From positions 1 through 51,135 of the forward strand of contig JAJFGG010000129.1 in assembly GCA_021776235.1 (NCBI GenBank): a stretch of DNA of 51,135 nucleotides, written 5' to 3'. How positions within the stretch are numbered: position 1 is the first letter of the stretch; each line of letters begins with the position of its first letter. The notes under the pieces are model-generated. The model had not been told where the DNA came from. It was given only the letters and a program-made list of their open reading frames with translations, and made no database searches. The position numbers were made by a program, and so were the translations under genes. Positions 16,750 through 25,504 of this stretch are shown here, one piece after another. The DNA comes from Alphaproteobacteria bacterium (GTDB taxonomy: Bacteria > Pseudomonadota > Alphaproteobacteria > GCA-2731375).

Positions 16750-18093
16750 TCAGCGCAACAAGGTCGACGGCAGCCAAAGGCTGATTTCAGGGAAAATGAT
16801 CAGGACCGCCAGGGTCAATACATCCATGGCCAGGAACCACATGATGCCCTTGAAAATCGTCTCCAGCGGCACCGCATCGCCAACCACGCCTTTCAGAATA
16901 TAGACGTTCAGGCCCACCGGCGGGGTAATCAGGCCGATCTCGAGAAACTTCACCATGATGACGCCGAACCAGACCAGATCGTAACCTAAATTCTGGATCA
17001 CCGGGGTGACCACGGGCAGGGTCAACAGCATCATGCCCAAAGGGTCCATGAAGGTCCCGAGAACGATATAGATCAACGATAGGGAGAGCAGGATGACGAT
17101 CGGCGGCACATCAAGATGGCCGGCCCAAAGGGTCAACTCGGCGGCAACGCCGGTCAAGGCGATGAAGCCGACAAAAAGCTTGGCACCCAGAACCAGGGCA
17201 AAAATGTTGGCCGATTGCCGTGCGGTTTCCACCAGCGCGTCGCGGGCCTTATCCCAATCCAGCCGCTTGGCCAGAAAACCAAGAACAAACGCGCCCGCCG
17301 CACCCGCGGCGGCGGCTTCGGTCGGGGTGACGATGCCTGAATATATGCCGCCCATGACGATCATGAACAACGCCAGGATCGACCAGGTTCCCTTCAAGGC
17401 AACGATCTTCTCGTTCCAGTTCGATCGCTCCCCCCGTGGTGCGAATTCCGGATTGGCTCTGGCCCGAAGCCAGACCATGCCCATATAGATCAGGGCGGAC
17501 AGGATGCCCGGAATGAGGCCCGCCATTAACAGTTGGCCGACGGACTCCTCGGTAAAGATGCCATAGAGGATCATCAGAATAGAAGGCGGGATCAGGGACC
17601 CCAGGGTGCCCGAGGCCGCGACGACGCCCGTCGCCAGGCCCGGGTCGTATTTGTGCCGCAACATTTCCGGCACGGCCAGCTTGCCCATAGCTGCCGCCGT
17701 CGCCAGGGACGAACCGCTAACAGCCGCAAACATGGCGCAACCGGCAACGGACGCCAACGCCAGACCGCCATGCAGCCGAGACATCCAAACCCGCGCGGTG
17801 TCATAGATATCGCGGGTGAAACCGGCGTGAAACGCCACATAACCCATCAGCAGGAACAGCGGTACCGCAACGATGGGAAAGGAGGCAATAAAGGAAAAAG
17901 GTTCAACCGAGGCATAAGCGAATGACGCATCAAAACCGCGCTCGAAATCAAACTCTTCGCCCTTGGGCCAGCCCACCGCGAAGATCATGCCGACGAAACC
18001 GACAATGGCCATGCCAAAGGCAATGGGCACCCGAACGGCGACCAGGGCGAGCATTGCGCCGAGGCCTAATATGCCTAGTACAAAAGGGTCCAT
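16750..18093 (-). CDS. dctM: TRAP transporter, large permease (DctM-like)
   Basis: A 447-residue inner-membrane protein with about twelve hydrophobic segments. It is the ion-coupled channel subunit of a tripartite ATP-independent periplasmic transporter. Family landmarks are the N-terminal LGLGAMLALVAVRVPIAFGM, the conserved SGSSLATAAAMGKLAVPEML with ASGTLGSLIPPSI, and the C-terminal GTFMDPLGMMLLTLP and LITPPVGLNVY. Start at 18093 is chosen because the family begins with this hydrophobic helix; longer forms add a basic, unlikely leader. It is last in the dctP-dctQ-dctM operon, 13 bases after dctQ. Substrate is unknown, probably an organic acid. Confidence 0.93.
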   Translation of the reverse strand: MDPFVLGILGLGAMLALVAVRVPIAFGMAIVGFVGMIFAVGWPKGEEFDFERGFDASFAYASVEPFSFIASFPIVAVPLFLLMGYVAFHAGFTRDIYDTARVWMSRLHGGLALASVAGCAMFAAVSGSSLATAAAMGKLAVPEMLRHKYDPGLATGVVAASGTLGSLIPPSILMILYGIFTEESVGQLLMAGLIPGILSALIYMGMVWLRARANPEFAPRGERSNWNEKIVALKGTWSILALFMIVMGGIYSGIVTPTEAAAAGAAGAFVLGFLAKRLDWDKARDALVETARQSANIFALVLGAKLFVGFIALTGVAAELTLWAGHLDVPPIVILLSLSLIYIVLGTFMDPLGMMLLTLPVVTPVIQNLGYDLVWFGVIMVKFLEIGLITPPVGLNVYILKGVVGDAVPLETIFKGIMWFLAMDVLTLAVLIIFPEISLWLPSTLLR

Positions 18094-18106
18094 AATGTGC
18101 CCAGCA

Positions 18107-18637
18107 TTAGAATTCGGCGTCGAGGACGCGGTCTTCCTCAGACCGCGTTGCCGTTGCCGAGTCATTGATTATGCCATTTATTGATTGAATCAAATCGACC
18201 AGCAACCGCACGGTGAATAGAGCGACACCGAAGAACAGGACGAACTTCGGCGGCCATTCCAATAATTCCAGAGGCCCGTCCACATAGGATTGGTATTCCC
18301 AGGCATCGGCAAGGTCGTCGAACACGGCGACGCTGACGATGAAGAAGGCGATCAGGCCGACGAAAACACCGAATGTCTCGAGGATGACCTTTTTGCGATT
18401 CGGCATCCATTCGGTAAAGATCGTGACAAAGACATGCTCCCGCGCCGCCTGCACCGAGCTCAAGGGCAAAAAGACAATGAACACCATCAGATATTCGCTG
18501 AACACCAGGTCATCGGGAATAGGCGCGGCAAACAAATAGCGCCCCGTTACCGAAATACAAACCAACAGCACCATGACGACAAGTGCGGAAGTTGCGATTA
18601 CGACCGAAATACGGTCCAGCCAGGCCAGTATTTTCAC
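18107..18637 (-). CDS. dctQ: TRAP transporter, small permease (DctQ-like)
   Basis: A 176-residue protein with four hydrophobic segments typical of DctQ: ISVVIATSALVVMVLLVCIS, the region around YLMVFIVFLPLSSVQAAREH, FGVFVGLIAFFIVSVAVF and FVLFFGVALFTVRLLVDL. The conserved R-Y-L-F and E-Y segments of the family (ISVTGRYLF, DLVFSEYLMV) are present. It couples the binding protein to the large permease. Start is a GTG at 18637. A strong stem-loop separates it from the upstream dctP gene, a common way to keep permease levels below those of the binding protein. Confidence 0.9.
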   Translation of the reverse strand: MKILAWLDRISVVIATSALVVMVLLVCISVTGRYLFAAPIPDDLVFSEYLMVFIVFLPLSSVQAAREHVFVTIFTEWMPNRKKVILETFGVFVGLIAFFIVSVAVFDDLADAWEYQSYVDGPLELLEWPPKFVLFFGVALFTVRLLVDLIQSINGIINDSATATRSEEDRVLDAEF

Positions 18638-18647
18638 AACAAGACCA

Positions 18648-18680
18648 CGGGGTTCCGTCCTGCCATGGATCGGAACCCCG
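18648..18680 (-). promoter_or_regulatory. Stem-loop between dctP and dctQ
   Basis: CGGGGTTCCG at 18648-18657 is the exact reverse complement of CGGAACCCCG at 18671-18680, giving a 10-bp stem with a 13-base loop. No T-run follows, so it is more likely an RNA-stabilising or attenuating hairpin inside the operon than a full terminator. Confidence 0.65.
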
Positions 18681-18704
18681 TCCCTCTACGCATTATTTTC
18701 GATG

Positions 18705-19787
18705 TCAGTTCGTCGCGCCCCAGGGATAGCCCTTGTCCGCCACAATTTTCTTATATTTGGCGTGGACCGCATTGAATTTGGCAATGAAGCCCTCGGCATC
18801 GACACCCTTTTTGGTCATCTTGGCGATCCAGTCCTTTTTGAAGCTTTCCGCCGCCGCCGCCCATTTTGCACTCTCCTCGGCGCTCAACTGGTGGAAGGCC
18901 ACTTTTTTGCCATCAATACCGGCCATCATAGCCTTCTTGGCGGCTTTCGAATCCGCCATGTAGTTCTTGGCATAGACATCCATGTATTCATCAGAGGTGT
19001 TAATGATGATGTCCTGTAGCTTCTGCGGCATGCTTTTCAACATCTTGGTATTCATGCCGATGCCATAGCCCAGCAACTGGCCCATGTTGGCTTCCGTCAA
19101 ATGGCTCGCCACCTCGTAATGTTTGTAGGATTTGACGAAGGGCGTGTAGTTGACGGTGCCGTCAATGGTGCCCCGGTCCAGGGCGGCGTAAAGTTCGCCG
19201 AAACCAATCTTCACGGGCACCGCGCCCAGGGCCTTGAACAGATGCGTCCAGCCCCCCGTCGCGCGGATTTTTTTGCCCTTCAGTTCGGCCACGGATGTCA
19301 CCGGCACCTTGGCCATCAGCAATTGCACGGGACCCGTGGTATTGTTGGCCAGAATGGTGATCTTCTGTCTCTTGGTTTCCGCATTCAACTCTTGCGTCGT
19401 CTGGCGCAATTCATGCCAGGTGCGCATGCCGATCCAGGCATCCGCGTGCAGGAACGGCGTGTTGGCATAGTTCCAAACCGGGAATTCCGCCGGGGTGTAT
19501 ACGCCAAGGATCGTGCCCGTGTCAGAGAGGCCCGAACCCACGGCCTTCATGGTCGCTTTGCCCTTGACCAGGGACTGGCTCCAGAAAAATTTGATCTTGA
19601 TATCGCCACCCGAACGGGTCTCCAGTTCGGCGGCCCACCATTTCAAGGCAGCGGCGCGTGGACCGCGTGGCGGGCCGATATCTGCATAGCGAAGATTGTA
19701 AACCTTGGCTTCCGCGGTCGGCATACCGACTGGCGCGGCAAAAAAACCCATAAGCGCAACTGCGCCACAAAGTGCATATCGTAACAT
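18705..19787 (-). CDS. dctP: TRAP transporter, periplasmic substrate-binding protein (DctP-like)
   Basis: A 360-residue protein with a clear signal peptide (MLRYALCGAVALMGFFAA to AEAKVYNLRYAD). The DctP fold is shown by WWAAELETRSGGDIKIKFF, SLVKGKATMKAVGSGLSD, and GKKIRATGGWTHLFKALGA, followed by the conserved ELYAALDRGTIDGTVN substrate region. The Arg in KIRATGG is where family members usually bind a carboxylate, so an organic acid is likely. ATG at 19787 follows a G-run; a longer start at 19820 has poorer spacing. It is the first gene of the dctPQM operon. The promoter should lie in 19788-20160. Confidence 0.92.
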   Translation of the reverse strand: MLRYALCGAVALMGFFAAPVGMPTAEAKVYNLRYADIGPPRGPRAAALKWWAAELETRSGGDIKIKFFWSQSLVKGKATMKAVGSGLSDTGTILGVYTPAEFPVWNYANTPFLHADAWIGMRTWHELRQTTQELNAETKRQKITILANNTTGPVQLLMAKVPVTSVAELKGKKIRATGGWTHLFKALGAVPVKIGFGELYAALDRGTIDGTVNYTPFVKSYKHYEVASHLTEANMGQLLGYGIGMNTKMLKSMPQKLQDIIINTSDEYMDVYAKNYMADSKAAKKAMMAGIDGKKVAFHQLSAEESAKWAAAAESFKKDWIAKMTKKGVDAEGFIAKFNAVHAKYKKIVADKGYPWGATN

Positions 19788-20163
19788 TGGTAACCCCCCG
19801 GTTATGATTGTGACTGTCATTTTTTGATAATTTCGAGACAGCCTTTTGTTTCAACTGCAACAGTAACCGCAATTTGTCATAATGAAAATGATTTTATGCC
19901 ACGAATCTTGTTATTCTCGTTTTTGGCAGATTTAAGTCAAAAAATGCGGCACCTCGATGCAGAGTCGCAATTCGAAGGTGTGACAAATTTCTATCAACGC
20001 GGGCTATAGATCTATGTTAATTCTCATAATAGGTAATAAATCCACCACACCTTTCCCGGCCTCGCCATGGCGTCGCGGCGGCACTCCGGTGGTGGCTTGG
20101 GCTGGCTTAGGGACAGGGCCAGCGCAGCCGCTCCCATTCAGATTGCCCTATTGTCGCGTATTG
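19788..20163. other. Intergenic region upstream of dctP
   Basis: About 375 bases, AT-rich next to dctP. No convincing gene is seen. It should hold the dctP promoter. The stretch 20150-20215 resembles a dispersed palindromic repeat (ends like GCAATGAC), which appears to run into the 3' end of the next gene. Confidence 0.4.
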
Positions 20164-20493
20164 TCATTGCGTACGAGGATTCGCAGAGCGGCAGGACGCG
20201 ATGAAGCTATCGCCCAAGAAATCCGGCTGCTTGTAGAGGCCGTGCATCCAGGCGGCGAGCAGGCAAAATTCCTCCAACTTGATTACCTCGTTCAGAGTGC
20301 CTGACGGAAAGACGATGTCGAATGTGTGGGCCACCGTCGCGATAATCTCCTCGATGGTTTCCTCATCGATGCCAAGATCTTCCTCGAGCACCGCTGTTCG
20401 GTCCAATTTGCCTTCATCAATGCCGTATTCATCGCGGATGTGTTTCACAATCCAGCGGAATAGGTGCATCCAGTTCTTAATCTCGTCGGACAT
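20164..20493 (-). CDS. Acyl-carrier-protein-like small protein
   Basis: A 109-residue acidic protein. The central part (GKLDRTAVLEEDLGIDEETI, followed by EEIIATVAHTFDIVFP) follows the helix pattern of acyl carrier proteins and the DUF1493 family. The position where carrier proteins have the phosphopantetheine Ser (DSL motif) reads GIDEE here, so it probably cannot carry the usual prosthetic group. No synthase or acyltransferase is nearby. The ATG at 20493 is chosen as the start of the conserved part. The last ten or so residues (CRSANPRTQ) seem to be encoded by a repeat and may be an accidental extension. Function is unknown. Confidence 0.6.
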   Translation of the reverse strand: MSDEIKNWMHLFRWIVKHIRDEYGIDEGKLDRTAVLEEDLGIDEETIEEIIATVAHTFDIVFPSGTLNEVIKLEEFCLLAAWMHGLYKQPDFLGDSFIASCRSANPRTQ

Positions 20494-20696
20494 GGATTTA
20501 TCCCAGCGCTCCCCTAGCAATGGCCGAGTTTTCTACAAGTTTTCTAATAATTGGTAACGGGGGATGGTAAAGGACTATTAAGATTTGCCGGTTGCTCGAC
20601 GAGCAAAATGGGCTGACCGCGGCGGCGCCCGTACCCACCGATTGCTTCAGAGAGAATGTCGTTCAGGACTGACTGGCTGACGGAGACCAGTCATGA

Positions 20697-22184
20697 TTAA
20701 TCTGGCTGCCGGGCGTTTGCCGGAGATGTCAGGTCCGGCAGCAGGGTTGGCAGGATGGTGTGCAATTGCGCCGTGATCTGCGGTACGCCAATGATGTCGC
20801 CAAAATAACCGCGAGACAAAGGACCTGCGACGTACAAGCCATTGCTTAGCCCACCGTCGGCGGACTTTGCCCGCCCAAATTCGTCCACGTCCATGCCCAG
20901 ACCGAAAACATCCGGGCGGGTAAAGCCCTTGGCCACCGTATCGCCCAGGAATGAATTTCCGGCCGCATCAGGCCGGTGCACGGGGCCGGTGCAATTTACG
21001 ATGAAATCAAAGCGCCCGGTATAAGTGCCAGGGTCGCGGCGTTTCCGGTATTCAACCGATAGGCCCCGGCTATCCGCGTATGCCGACTCGATACGGCCGG
21101 CCTGCATGCTCAATTGACCGGTCCGCTGCAGCTCTTCAAGCTGGTCAATCACCTGCGGCGCGACACGATTTCGGTGGCTGCCGTAGTACGAAGCAAGATG
21201 GCGGGAATAGCGGCGCTTCTCGGCCATCGGCAGGTTTCGCCAAATGACACCGGCCGCATCGCGTACGTGATCGAATGAATCGCGCCAGTCCGCCCCATGA
21301 ACTTCGCGCCGGGCTTTCGCTACATCCCGGCGCACGGCATGTAGGACCTGACGCACGGAGGTGAAGTGCCCGTGGCGTTCAATCAAAATCGGCACGGGTC
21401 TGCGGACACGGTCCAGCAATGCGCCGACATCACCGAAATCGTGTTGCCGGTTCGGGGGCAGGCCGTGGCGGGAGAGCATCAGGATTTTTCCCTTGTGCCC
21501 GCGGTGCCGCAATGACACGACCACGTCGGCACCCGTAAGACCGGCACCGACGACAAGTAACCGGTCATCGGCGCCAATTCTCGATAGCTCTGATTTCGAC
21601 CAAGGGTCCGCGATCATACCGATGTGGTCCCGCAAAGCATCGGGTATGCCGGGCGGCAGGGACGGCGTACCATGACTGGTGCAGAGCATGACGGCATCGG
21701 CATCGACCTGGCCACCCCCTGCCAGGGCCAGACGATAACCTTGACCCGTTGCTTCCATGCTCACGGCCCGGTCACGGTAATGCCTTAGCCGCGAGCCAGA
21801 GGGATTGTCGGCCCTATGCCGACGCACTTCGCCGGCCATATAATCGCCGAAGATGCTTCGCCGCACATAAAGCGATCCGTCCGCGGCAACCGCGCCCGGA
21901 TCAGCGCCGGCGATGTCCCGGGACGAGACAAAGCGGGAAAAATGCTCGATGTCGTCGAGGTACAACACCATCAACGCGGGCGGAACGTTAAGGCGGTGGG
22001 CCGGGTCCTCGGTGTCATAGGCCAGCCCCCGTCCGACCTCTTGCCTGGGTTCGATGATCCGAATGTCTAGTGGCGTGGAAGACATTCGTGACAGCAGGAT
22101 AGCGGAAATCGCACCGGTATAGCCGCCGCCGACGATCGCGACCGTGGTGGTGGAATTCGCTTCGCCATTTCCGTCGTTGGGCAT
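20697..22184 (-). CDS. FAD/NAD(P)-binding oxidoreductase
   Basis: A 495-residue flavoprotein of the FAD-NAD(P)-binding family that also contains lysine/ornithine monooxygenase-like enzymes. An N-terminal Rossmann motif TVAIVGGGYTGAISAILLS is followed by the family motif EVGRGLAYDTEDPAHRLNVP. A second nucleotide-binding motif RLLVVGAGLTGADVVVSL lies near residue 210, and the C-terminus has FIVNCTGP and GLYVAGPLSRGYFGD. It is probably cytoplasmic; no signal peptide is visible. It lies 62 bases downstream of the XoxJ-like gene on the same strand and may be the last gene of the quinoprotein dehydrogenase cluster. Substrate is unknown. Confidence 0.8.
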   Translation of the reverse strand: MPNDGNGEANSTTTVAIVGGGYTGAISAILLSRMSSTPLDIRIIEPRQEVGRGLAYDTEDPAHRLNVPPALMVLYLDDIEHFSRFVSSRDIAGADPGAVAADGSLYVRRSIFGDYMAGEVRRHRADNPSGSRLRHYRDRAVSMEATGQGYRLALAGGGQVDADAVMLCTSHGTPSLPPGIPDALRDHIGMIADPWSKSELSRIGADDRLLVVGAGLTGADVVVSLRHRGHKGKILMLSRHGLPPNRQHDFGDVGALLDRVRRPVPILIERHGHFTSVRQVLHAVRRDVAKARREVHGADWRDSFDHVRDAAGVIWRNLPMAEKRRYSRHLASYYGSHRNRVAPQVIDQLEELQRTGQLSMQAGRIESAYADSRGLSVEYRKRRDPGTYTGRFDFIVNCTGPVHRPDAAGNSFLGDTVAKGFTRPDVFGLGMDVDEFGRAKSADGGLSNGLYVAGPLSRGYFGDIIGVPQITAQLHTILPTLLPDLTSPANARQPD

Positions 22185-22246
22185 CGAGATGTTTGGTTTT
22201 TCCAGCCCAGCGGCAATTTACAGGCCGACAGGGTTACTGTGTACCT

Positions 22247-23167
22247 CTACGGCAGTTTCAATTTACCCATGACATAGGGTTGTTGCGGCGCAATCAATGT
22301 CATGCTGTTTTTGGCGGCCAGGGCATCCAGTGTTCCATCATTCGCCATTTCGGTCAGCGCCAGATTGACGCGCGCCAATAAATCCTTGGACGAACTGAGT
22401 GCTGCGTATCCAAGGTTAAAGCCTAGTGGTGAAATATAGCCGGCAAATCGCAAATTGGTTTTTGGGTTTCGAAACCGGTAGCGTTCGAAACGATGCAAGC
22501 CGATCAAGGTCGCATCCGCCTTCCCCGAATCCATCAATGCAAAGAGCTTCTTCCACGGAGAGATGTGGCTGGTGTTGTCAACAAGGGCGCCGTTGTCATA
22601 CCGCATTAACAGGATACTGGGCAATGTCGCAACCTCCGCTATGATGCGAACACCGGCAAGATCATCGAGGGAGGTAACCTGGCCTTTGATCTTGGGCCCG
22701 ACAATAGCGGCGAAAACCATACGGTTGTACGGCCTGCTTGCCGTGACAGTGCGCAGTTTGATGAGCTTGGTTCGTTCGCTTCGTTTTTGACCTTCATGAT
22801 CCGGAAGCCTGAAGGTACCCTGTGGCGCGCCGCCAAGGGCCGACTCGAGCAATGGATAGCCGCCAATCAAATGGCATAGCCGCGCCGATAGCAGGGCGTT
22901 GGCCTCGAGTTTCGGAATATTTTCTTCGTCGTTTTCAGTTTCGAACCATTGAACCGTCAGGCTGCGATCCAGTTTAGCCGCCACTGTTTTGGCTACGTGA
23001 TAATCGAAACCGCCAATTTTCTTGCCGAATTTGTATGAATAGGGCGGGCTTTCTTCCTCCAGACAAACTTTCAGGTCCAACCCGACAGCTGGGGCCGAAA
23101 CCGTGGCTAGAGCGAGGCCGCCAACGACACTCAGAGAGGATCGCAGGAATTGAAAAACGCCCATCAT
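22247..23167 (-). CDS. Quinoprotein dehydrogenase-associated periplasmic binding protein (XoxJ/MxaJ-like)
   Basis: A 306-residue exported protein with a signal peptide (FLRSSLSVVGGLALATVSA). It has the type-2 periplasmic binding-protein fold: KVCLEEESPPYSYKFGKKIG, GFDYHVAKTVAAKL and LDDLAGVRIIAEV. Proteins of this kind adjacent to PQQ methanol/ethanol dehydrogenases and a cytochrome c are called MxaJ/XoxJ and appear to assist enzyme maturation or activation rather than solute uptake. The start codon overlaps the cytochrome c stop (ATGATGG). Gene order dehydrogenase, cytochrome c, J protein equals that of xoxF-xoxG-xoxJ clusters. Assignment rests on context as much as on sequence. Confidence 0.78.
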   Translation of the reverse strand: MMGVFQFLRSSLSVVGGLALATVSAPAVGLDLKVCLEEESPPYSYKFGKKIGGFDYHVAKTVAAKLDRSLTVQWFETENDEENIPKLEANALLSARLCHLIGGYPLLESALGGAPQGTFRLPDHEGQKRSERTKLIKLRTVTASRPYNRMVFAAIVGPKIKGQVTSLDDLAGVRIIAEVATLPSILLMRYDNGALVDNTSHISPWKKLFALMDSGKADATLIGLHRFERYRFRNPKTNLRFAGYISPLGFNLGYAALSSSKDLLARVNLALTEMANDGTLDALAAKNSMTLIAPQQPYVMGKLKLP

Positions 23168-23499
23168 ATTTTCCCTCGGGTTTTGACGTAAGCCCAGATC
23201 CTGTTGATTTGGGCCGAATTCAGAATATCACCCCAGGCCGGCATCTTACCCTGGCCCTTGCCATTTTTTACGGTCTTGACAAAACGGGCCTTCTGGCTTT
23301 TCGGGAACTTTCTCAGATCCGGCGCATTGCTGCCCGAATTTACCATATTGGTGCCATGACAAAGCACGCAGTATGTATTGTAAACCTGCCGTCCCTCGGA
23401 CGCGCGACTTGCAGCAAGAACCGGCGGGGACTGCAGGGGAGCGAACATGATTACAAAGCCGGCGAGGATCGACAGGCGCTTAATCTGGATTTCCATCAT
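23164..23499 (-). CDS. Periplasmic c-type cytochrome (XoxG-like electron acceptor)
   Basis: A 111-residue monoheme cytochrome c. After a signal peptide (IKRLSILAGFVIMFAPLQ) the protein has the heme motif CVLCH, and GKMPAWGDIL supplies the distal Met ligand, as in class I cytochromes. A single gene of this type directly after a PQQ alcohol dehydrogenase usually serves as its electron acceptor. The ATG at 23499 is followed by a second ATG; either may be used. The stop overlaps the start of the XoxJ-like gene, so these two are coupled. It is separated from the dehydrogenase gene by a terminator-like hairpin. Confidence 0.85.
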   Translation of the reverse strand: MMEIQIKRLSILAGFVIMFAPLQSPPVLAASRASEGRQVYNTYCVLCHGTNMVNSGSNAPDLRKFPKSQKARFVKTVKNGKGQGKMPAWGDILNSAQINRIWAYVKTRGKI

Positions 23500-23533
23500 C
23501 CCACACCAGACTCCAGGCATTCGAGGCGGATAG

Positions 23534-23566
23534 GAAAAGGGTGCCCCGGCAAAACCGAGACACCCT
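23534..23566 (-). terminator. Terminator hairpin after the PQQ-alcohol dehydrogenase gene
   Basis: On the minus strand AGGGTGTCTCGG pairs with CCGGGGCACCCT as a 12-bp stem with two G-U pairs and a TTTTG loop, followed by TTTT. This fits a factor-independent terminator about 20 bases after the dehydrogenase stop. As the co-directional cytochrome gene begins right behind it, it may act as a partial terminator that keeps the dehydrogenase message more abundant. Confidence 0.75.
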
Positions 23567-23588
23567 CCTCAGATCGCTACATTCAGAC

Positions 23589-25301
23589 CTATTCCTCAAT
23601 AAGCGCGAAGGTCCAAATCGAGCCGCCGGGCTGTATCTTGCCAAGCGAGGCCACCAGTTCCTTGTTGTTTCCGGCAAGCAACGGGATGTAAATCGCGTAG
23701 GCGCCACCGATGCCGCTGGCCACGGAAACGTACTGACGGCCATCCTGTTGCCAGGTCACGGGCTGTCCAATAATACCGGAGCCGGTTTGGAATTGCCAAA
23801 GCTTCTTGCCCGTATCGGCGTCATAGGCCAGAAATTCACCAGTCAATGCGCCAGTGAATACCAGGTCGCCGCCTGTCGACATGGTGCCGCTCCAGTTAGC
23901 GACATCGTAGCCGACCTTCCATTTCGATTTACCGGTAACCGGATCAATGGCCCGCAGATAGGAACTACTGCCGCCTTTCGGAAATGCAAACGCGAACTTG
24001 CTAAGGTCATAGCCAAGATACATCGCATTCTTGACGAATTTTGGTTCCACTGGCGCGTATACATTGCCCATTTCAAGCGTGTTGGAATATACCAAACCGG
24101 TTTTCGGATTATAGGATGCCGGGAACCAATTCTTACCGCCAAACACGCCGGGCCAGATCTCAACGGCCTCGCCCGCCTGAACCTTCTTGGTCGCAGCGGA
24201 CAATATTGGACGGCCGGTTTTCATATCAACGCCATCGGCCCAATTCAGCTTGTCCACGTATTGTTCCGCCGAAAGCAATTTGCCGTTGGCGCGGTCTATG
24301 ACGTAGGTAAAGCCGTTGCGGTCTACGTGCAAAATTGCCTTGTGCGATTTTCCGTCAATTGTAACATCGGCCAGGATGTTCTCGCTGACAGCATCATGAT
24401 CGTAGCGACTGTTAGGCGAAAACTGGTAATGCCAGGCAATTTCGCCAGTCTTTGGCCGCAGCGCGAGGACGGACGCAACATAGAGATTGTCGCCCTTGCG
24501 GAACTCGGCATTCCATGGACCGCCGTTACCGGTACCCCAATAGACCAAGCCGAGATCCGGATCATATGTGCCTGTAATCCACGTCGGCGCGCCACCATGC
24601 TTATGGGTGTCACCCGGCCAGGTGTCGCCACCCTTTTCGCCCGGCGCGGCCGTCGTGAAACGGCGCCACAAATGCCTTCCGGTCGCGGGATCCCAGCCGT
24701 CGATGAAACCGCGCGTGCCATATTCACCGCCGGATATTCCGGTAAGCACGACACCGTCTGCGATCAACGGTGCCATGGTCATCGAGAAGGAGTCTTTTAC
24801 GCTTGCAGCATTGGACCGCCACAGTTCTTTGCCGGTCTTGGCATCAAGCGCGATGACGTTGGCGTCAAGAGTGGCGCGAAACAACATGCCCTCATAAATC
24901 GCCGCGCCGCGGTTGAGAATGCCGCAGCAAACGGTGCGCGTCGTTTCAGGCGGATACTCGATTTTATGCTGCCAGATCTGCCTTCCTGTTTTGGAGTCGA
25001 TAGCATGCGTCGCCTGATGCGTGGTGACATACATGACACCCTTGTAGATAAGCGGCTGCGATTCCTGGCCGCGGGCGTCATTTAAACTGTAGTTCCAAAC
25101 CGGAACCAGCTTCTTCACGGTCTCTTTGTTGATTTGATCAAGGGCACTGTAGCGCTGTTGCCCGTGCCCCATGCCCAACGTCAGAACGTTCTCCGGCGTT
25201 GAAGCGTCCATTTTCAGGTCCGCTGCCGATTGCGCCATGGCGCCAATCGAAAGCAACGACGCCGCGCCAACTGCGGCGACAAAACTTGCTATGCGTATCA
25301 T
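23589..25301 (-). CDS. PQQ-dependent alcohol (methanol/ethanol-type) dehydrogenase with lanthanide-type Asp pair
   Basis: A 570-residue periplasmic quinoprotein with a signal peptide ending near AMAQ. The eight-bladed propeller motifs are evident. Key residues visible: adjacent cysteines Cys125-Cys126 (TVCCGILNRG) forming the PQQ-capping disulfide; Glu193 (ISGGEYGTRG) and Asn259 (GTGNGGPWN) as metal ligands; and Asp301 with Asp303 in SRYDHDAVSE. In this superfamily the second Asp, two residues after the catalytic one, marks lanthanide-dependent enzymes (XoxF, ExaF/PedH), whereas calcium enzymes usually have Ala or another residue. The sequence is closer to ethanol-type (ExaF-like) than to classic XoxF, and is slightly shorter. 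Substrate remains open. Cytochrome c and XoxJ-like genes follow, and pqq genes lie 4 kb away. Confidence 0.9.
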   Translation of the reverse strand: MIRIASFVAAVGAASLLSIGAMAQSAADLKMDASTPENVLTLGMGHGQQRYSALDQINKETVKKLVPVWNYSLNDARGQESQPLIYKGVMYVTTHQATHAIDSKTGRQIWQHKIEYPPETTRTVCCGILNRGAAIYEGMLFRATLDANVIALDAKTGKELWRSNAASVKDSFSMTMAPLIADGVVLTGISGGEYGTRGFIDGWDPATGRHLWRRFTTAAPGEKGGDTWPGDTHKHGGAPTWITGTYDPDLGLVYWGTGNGGPWNAEFRKGDNLYVASVLALRPKTGEIAWHYQFSPNSRYDHDAVSENILADVTIDGKSHKAILHVDRNGFTYVIDRANGKLLSAEQYVDKLNWADGVDMKTGRPILSAATKKVQAGEAVEIWPGVFGGKNWFPASYNPKTGLVYSNTLEMGNVYAPVEPKFVKNAMYLGYDLSKFAFAFPKGGSSSYLRAIDPVTGKSKWKVGYDVANWSGTMSTGGDLVFTGALTGEFLAYDADTGKKLWQFQTGSGIIGQPVTWQQDGRQYVSVASGIGGAYAIYIPLLAGNNKELVASLGKIQPGGSIWTFALIEE

Positions 25302-25504
25302 TCCAACCCATCCTCCCCTGAAGCGGCCTATCCATTGTGGTCGCTATTCGTTTTCAATTCGGCTCTTAGAGCCGAACCTGGATAATTTATTGTCGCCCAA
25401 CAATTGTGCTATTGCAACAGTCGGCCAACTGACCGATTTGGCCGCAGAGTAAAAAGCGCATCAATCCCTCAGGTTCTTCGTCGTTTGCTGATAATGGAGT
25501 GTGG

